A DNA stretch of 64,000 nt from Beta vulgaris subsp. vulgaris (taxonomy: Eukaryota; Streptophyta; Magnoliopsida; Caryophyllales; Amaranthaceae), in contig NC_079210.1 in the NCBI RefSeq assembly GCF_026745355.1, positions 18,332,271 through 18,396,270 of the forward strand, given 5' to 3'. The position numbers and the translations under genes were made by a program. The notes beneath the pieces are model-generated. The model was not told the origin of the DNA and searched no databases. It worked only from the letters and a program-made list of their open reading frames with translations. Each line of letters begins with the position of its first letter. Position 1 is the first letter of the stretch. Shown piece by piece: positions 59,101 through 64,000 of this stretch.

Positions 59101-59286
59101 TTTTTTTTTTTTTTGGTGAGAATAGAGGGCCACAAACAACCCAAATCAATACAAAGGAAAACAGCAAAAAGAATGAAAATACGAAAACGAGAAGAAAAAG
59201 AAAAAAAAACAAGAAGCAAAATCACACAACTAAAACTGAAGGACAAAACAAAACTTTGTCCCTTCTTATTCAACTTCTACAGCGAA

Positions 59287-62200
59287 CTATCTCTCCATAG
59301 TAGCTCCCCTATGCGCAGGCACCAACCTAGGCCACGCAACCCCACCAAAATCCTCCAATAAAATGTTCCGAAGATCCGACGGGACCGCCTCCAACAACAC
59401 AAACTTCTCTACTAACTCCACTCCAAAATTTGCAAGCCAATCCGCAGCTTTATTGGCTTCTCGATAATAATGCTCCACCTTAACCACCCAATCACGATTA
59501 TGAATGATAGCATAGCACTTCCGGATGATATGAATATAAGGAGAATTAGAGGGAGGATCACCCTCTAACAACTTGACTACCACTTCCGAGTCCACAGATA
59601 CGAACACTTTTCTATGACCCCCGTTCCACGCCACCAAAAGCCCTCTCATCACAGCAAGCAATTCCGCCCGAGTACACGAGCACTCGCCACAATTAGACGC
59701 GAAGATCTCAAAAACCTCACCTCTATGACCTCGGATTAAGCCTCCTGCCCCTGCTCTCCATGGGTTGCCTTTAGCCGCGCCATCCGTATTTAGACGCACC
59801 CAACCCATCACTGGGTACCTCCATCTAATCAGCACTTTCTGTCTCGGAGCCCTATGACCTTCAGCGCAGAATTGGTCACGCTCAAACGCTTCACGAACTT
59901 GTTTAACTCGAGCTAGAATAAAGCTCACCTGGTCAATCGGAATTCTCGGCTCCACATTAAAACATCTCTCATTTCTCCACCTCCATAGCCACCAACAAGT
60001 CACACTAAATACCCGCGGCCATCCTTCCTCCTTATTCAGACTTCTTTGATCTATATTCCCCAACACCCAGTCGCGAATTTGAATCCTCCAAGCCAAGTCA
60101 TCAATGGCTACTCCTAACAACTTCCATACCCTACTCGCAGCTGGGCAGTCTCTGATAATGTGAAGGGTATGCTCCTCCGTCTCACCGCACACAAAACACC
60201 GAGGGTCGTTTGTCATTTTTCGAATAAATCGGTTGCTATTGGTCATGAGTCTATCTTGACTCGCCAACCAGAGAAAGAAACGCACCCGTTGAGGCACATC
60301 AACTTTCCACATACACTTCCACCCTCTGACTTCATCAACATCTAGCTCCGACTCATTGCGAATTATTCTCAGAGCAGACGACATCGTAAAACCACCTGAA
60401 GGGGCACCATTCCAGAAAATTTCGTCTGACACATCCTCGTCCTCCACCAACTCATGCGCTGCAATTTTCCCTAACTCCTCTTTCCTAATATAATTAGAGA
60501 ACAGCTCCCATTTCCACCCTGAATTTCTGTCCCACATTTCTCTAACCGTTGCATCTTGGAGATAGAGCGGGGGTTCGGTAATCGCGACTTCGAGTAGTGG
60601 TTTATCAATAACCCACCTATGGTGCCAAAAGAAGGTCTTGTGCCCGTTTCCGACAGCCATATTTACACCTTTTCGAACAATGTCGACACTACTCATGATT
60701 CCACGCCACGCATTAGAAGCGTTTTGTTTTTCCTTAAACATATCAAGATCACAACGATTATCGCAGTACTTTGCTCTTAGGATCCTTGACCAAAGAGCAT
60801 TCGGCTCCGCCAGCAATCTCCAACCGAGTTTTGCTAGAAACGCGGTATTCGCTTGACGCATTTCCCTTATACCCAGCCCACCCTCTTTCTTGGACTTGGT
60901 TATTTGATTCCATGACACCATGTGCACTTTTCTCTCCCCTTCTTTGGATCCCCACAAAAAACTCCGCGCCCTTCTATCCAGATCATCACAAATAGACTTA
61001 GGAAGCTTCGTCGTTTGCATAGTGTAAAAGGGAATTGAACTTAGTGTGGACTGCACGAGCGTAGCTCTTCCAGCAAACGAGAGAGATTTCATTCTCCAGC
61101 TAGCTAGTTTTCCATTCACTTTGTCAACTAGGTATTGATATTCGCGCTTAGAGCTGCGACCATTAATGAGAGGAACTCCCAGATATTGGCCTAAATCCTC
61201 CGTCTCTTCCATGCCGAGCGTGGCACTTATTGCATCTCTTATCCCACCATTCGTATTTTTTGAGAAGAAAACACGAGATTTCGTCAGGCTAACTTTACTC
61301 CCAGACGCCTTACAAAAGCTATTAAGACAATGCATCATTACCTCAGCTTGTTCCACGGAAGCTTCCCCATATAAGATTAAATCGTCTGCGAAAGCAAGGT
61401 TAGAAATAGGAGGACCATTCCTACTTGCCCGAATAGGAGACCATGCCCCTAGTTGCACCTCTCTCTCAATTAAATGCGATAATCGCTCCATGCAAATCAC
61501 ATACAAGTATGGGGAAAGAGGATCCCCTTGGCGAATCCCTCTAGTAGGTTGGAAAGCATCAAGCGGTTCACCATTCCACAATATCCGTAACTTCGCCGAA
61601 GTAACACAAGTCATTACCACATCAACCATTAACTGTGGTAACGATAATTCCATTAATGAATCGCGCAAGAAGGACCACCTCAGCCTATCATAGGCTTTTT
61701 CAAAATCGATTTTCACTGCCATGTACCCTACCTTTCCTTGTTTGAACCTCATTGAATGAATCATCTCTTGGACAATAATAATATTATCCGTAATTTGGCG
61801 TTTGGGTACAAAGCTACACTGAGTCGGAGAAATTAATGATGGGAGAATCGGCTTTAACCTATTCACTATCACTTTTGTGACCAACTTATACACAATATTG
61901 CACAACCCGATCGGCCGAAATTGGTTTGCTTTTTGGGGGACATCCACTTTCGGAATTAACACTAGGAAAGCATCATTGAGACCCTCAGGAAAATCTCGAC
62001 CTTCAAGCACATCCTTGACTAGGCATGTAACATTAGGCTGCACAACTTCCCAGAACCTTTGGTAGAAAATTGGTTGAAAACCCATCCGGGCCTGGAGCCT
62101 TAAAAGGTTGCATGTCCTTTAAAGCCGCCAAAATTTCGCATGAAGCGAATGGTCGAGAAATTTTTTCTCGCTCAACAGTTGGGATATCTGGGAAGTATCT

Positions 62201-63450
62201 CCACAATAAAGCACTCCCTTGGGCCTCAGACTCCTCTTCTTGAAAAAGAGTACTCCAGTAGTCCATGACCAACTTTCGGACTCCATCCGCTTCATGAACC
62301 CAAGTCTCATTTTCATCCATTAGTGAATCAATTCTATTTCTCCTCCTGCGAATTATTGTTGAGAGATGAAAAAACTTAGTGTTTCTATTCCCATCTCTAA
62401 TTGCATCCATTCGAGATTTCTGGAACCATAACATCTCTTCCGCATTCAAAACCTCATCCATTTCTCTTCTTAATTTAGCTTCCAACTTAATTAGGTGAGA
62501 TTGGCGCCCCGAAGCTAGGATAGACTGAACTCCTTCTAACCTTGCCCATAACTCGGATTTTTTCTGAAAAATATTATAAAATTCATCTTTGTTCCACTTT
62601 TGAAGCTTACCAGCAAACTCCTTCAAAAACGGAACAATGGGAGCATTCGACTTCCAGTTTTCAAAGACAAATTCGTGGAATTTAGCATGATTCATCCATG
62701 CTGCTTGAAATCGAAATGGTTTCGTCGCTGTAGGAATGGGAGCGAAACCAGTTGTACTCACAATAATCGGACAATGATCCGATGCAGCTTTTGGTAAGTT
62801 ACGGACTGCTCCTTCCCCAAATCGCATACGCCACTCTTCATTAGCCAATCCCCTATCCAATCTAGCTGATTTAAAGGTCTCAGGCGAGTTCCCTCGGAAC
62901 CACGTGTGTTCTGGAGCTGAACACCCCAAGTCAATCAAGTCATTGTCATTAACCCACTGAGAGAACTCGCGGCATCTTCGAATCATCTCCGAATTGTTAA
63001 CTCCATTCCGCTCATTCATGGTCATGGTTTCATTAAAGTCTCCTGCTAACAACCACGACCCTGAATAGTTTGCTTTGATTGCTTCTAACTCTTTCCAGAG
63101 GTCCTTACGTAAACTCGAATCCGGACTTGCATAAATAGCCGAGAACATCCACGGGTCTTCCCCTACTTTCTTTATTTCAACAGTAATATGCTGTGAATGG
63201 GATCCATATGCGGAAATAGAACCACATTAGTGTCCCATAGCATCCAAATACCACCCGAAAAACCATGAGCTTCCACTCTCTTTTGACCTTGGAAGCCAAT
63301 TTTGTCACATATCAACTGGGCTTGAGAACCACTCAAATGAGTCTCCACGAGAACCACCACATTCGGCTTATTAATACGAACTAATTCTCTAATAACAAGC
63401 ACCTTATTGCCCGCTCCCTGAACATTCCAAACTAGGATTTTGATTGACAT
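59287..63450 (-). pseudogene. LINE ORF2: endonuclease, reverse transcriptase, zinc finger, RNase H (two frameshifts)
   Basis: Starts MSIKILVWNVQGAGNK at 63450, 35 nt after the ORF1 stop. Domains in order: an APE-type endonuclease (VETHLSGSQ, GDFNETMTMNER, and ASDHCPIIV with catalytic Asp-His near 62780), a linker, reverse transcriptase (APGPDGF near 62090, KIDFEKAYDRLRW near 61700, RQGDPLSPYLY near 61525, catalytic FADDLILYG near 61390), a zf-RVT-like domain (CFVCGETEEHTLHIIRDC, about 60210-60150) and a plant-type C-terminal RNase H (NTDGAAKGNP near 59780, with D, E, D residues following). It copies element RNA into DNA at nicked target sites. Frameshifts near 63190 and 62085 break the ORF into three frames; otherwise open and all catalytic motifs are visible. 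Confidence 0.95.
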
Positions 63451-63484
63451 ATTAAAATTCGAGAATAGAGGGTACCTATCATAC

Positions 63485-64000
63485 TCAAGCAGAGGAACCA
63501 AAGTCATTTCTGACATGAACAACTCCCTCAAGGCTCGCATCGGCCCATCTGTCACCATGTGAATCCCCACTTCCATCATTAACAATGGATTCGAATTCTC
63601 CGGCGGCAGATATGCATTTATCTCCAGTTTCTCCCTGTTTGCTATCGGGTGTACTTCGATTTGCGAGGGACCTTCCATCGGACCCTCCACAAAGAACTCC
63701 ACCGCTGGTGGGATCTTGGATACCAGTGTGATTGGGATTAGAGCTTGATTCATCTTGTTGACTCAGACCCTTTACTGCCGTTTGACTAAGCGCCGCAAGA
63801 ATACCTGAAGGGCAAGGCTCAGAATTTTCTTTGCCTTTAGGGATAGGCCGCAAATTTTTTTTGGTACTATTTTTTCGAATTTTTGGGCCTCGAAGGGTAG
63901 CCAGTTTACTATTCATCGAGAGAGGAACACGATCTCCCTTGAAGGGTAATTTCTGCTGGAATCTCGGGATTTGGGAATCGCGTATTACCGGGATATTCCC
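63485..64000 (-). CDS. LINE ORF1 C-terminal part (partial)
   Basis: Open from the window edge to a stop at 63485-63487. The visible ~170 residues are polar and low-complexity (SQIPRFQQKLPFKGDRVPLS; KKNLRPIPKGKENSEP; GSGDSHGDRWADASLEG). This is the position and composition of the tail of plant LINE ORF1 proteins (nucleic-acid-binding, DUF4283/zinc knuckle upstream), but no zinc knuckle is in the visible part. It partly overlaps an open frame extending ORF2 upstream, which I judge fortuitous. Confidence 0.7.
   Translation of the reverse strand, partial: GNIPVIRDSQIPRFQQKLPFKGDRVPLSMNSKLATLRGPKIRKNSTKKNLRPIPKGKENSEPCPSGILAALSQTAVKGLSQQDESSSNPNHTGIQDPTSGGVLCGGSDGRSLANRSTPDSKQGETGDKCISAAGEFESIVNDGSGDSHGDRWADASLEGVVHVRNDFGSSA

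Larger units (their letters stand above)
59101..64000 (-). mobile_element. L1-type LINE, 3' end at left, 5' end outside window
   Basis: Non-LTR retrotransposon on the minus strand. Its 3' poly(A) appears as a T-run at 59101-59114, inserted in an LTR. ORF2 lies at 63450-59287, ORF1 from 63485 to beyond 64000. Two frameshifts in ORF2 are the only clear damage. The target duplication (expected near GATTGAGCTAAT) would be at the other end, outside the window. Confidence 0.95.

Noticed and set aside
63451..63753. An upstream extension of LINE ORF2 in the same frame
   Set aside because: The stretch before MSIKILVWN has no endonuclease similarity and overlaps the ORF1 tail; the usual plant L1 ORF2 starts at this motif.
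1..64000. CRISPR arrays, tRNA or rRNA genes, bacterial operons
   Set aside because: No spaced short-repeat array, cloverleaf or rRNA signature was seen; the sequence is plant nuclear DNA.

Overview
This window is a repeat-dominated, AT-rich plant (very likely eudicot) nuclear segment. Nearly everything recognisable is transposable-element sequence in successive layers of insertion. One intact host gene is visible: a two-exon BAP31-type ER membrane protein gene (39746-45459) with a 5 kb intron full of transposon insertions. Plant origin follows from the TE families (CACTA with a TNP2 transposase and a Ulp1-like protease, chromovirus-type Ty3/gypsy with an initiator-Met primer site, an L1-type LINE with a C-terminal RNase H, Stowaway MITEs), from the plant-type BAP31 homologue, and from captured fragments of a plastid biotin carboxylase gene. 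I cannot name the species.

Layout. 1-9523: 3' part of a large, decayed CACTA (En/Spm) element with a frameshifted TNP2 transposase, a multi-exon TNPA-like/Ulp1 protease gene whose intron holds seven copies of a ~168 bp repeat, hairpin-forming subterminal repeats, and the right terminus at 9523. 9690-12440: minus-strand gag remnant, primer binding site and LTR-like sequence of an old LTR retrotransposon. 13027-13441: Tourist-like MITE. 14647-15463: solo LTR. 16339-22937: an LTR element with two ~3.1 kb LTRs around only ~350 bp of non-coding interior. 23630-24730: Tat/Ogre-like integrase remnant. 26870-38400: decayed Ty3/gypsy chromovirus-like element broken by a 3.4 kb solo LTR, a 0.7 kb solo LTR and a 1 kb Mutator-like foldback element. 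38430-39090: 277 bp tandem repeats. 39746-46600: BAP31 gene and MITEs. 47139-47460: 64 bp minisatellite. 48207-51140: minus-strand MULE transposase pseudogene. 52005 onward: left end of a second CACTA element carrying exon fragments of two unrelated host genes, a CHR18/SMARCAL1-type SNF2 ATPase and the plastid biotin carboxylase CAC2. 56606-59100: a second long-LTR/short-interior element, cut by a nearly full-length LINE (59101 to beyond 64000, minus strand).

The most interesting items are the gene-capturing (Pack-CACTA-like) element at 52005-54480, the family of non-autonomous long-LTR elements that kept only the primer site and polypurine tract, a short-terminus TGAT...ATCA solo-LTR family, and a natural empty site for a MITE inside a tandem duplication in the BAP31 intron. 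The LTR retrotransposon genes and both DNA-transposon transposases carry several stops or frameshifts and look dead; the LINE is the least damaged. Exon, LTR and MITE limits were read by eye; those given as approximate are so marked.
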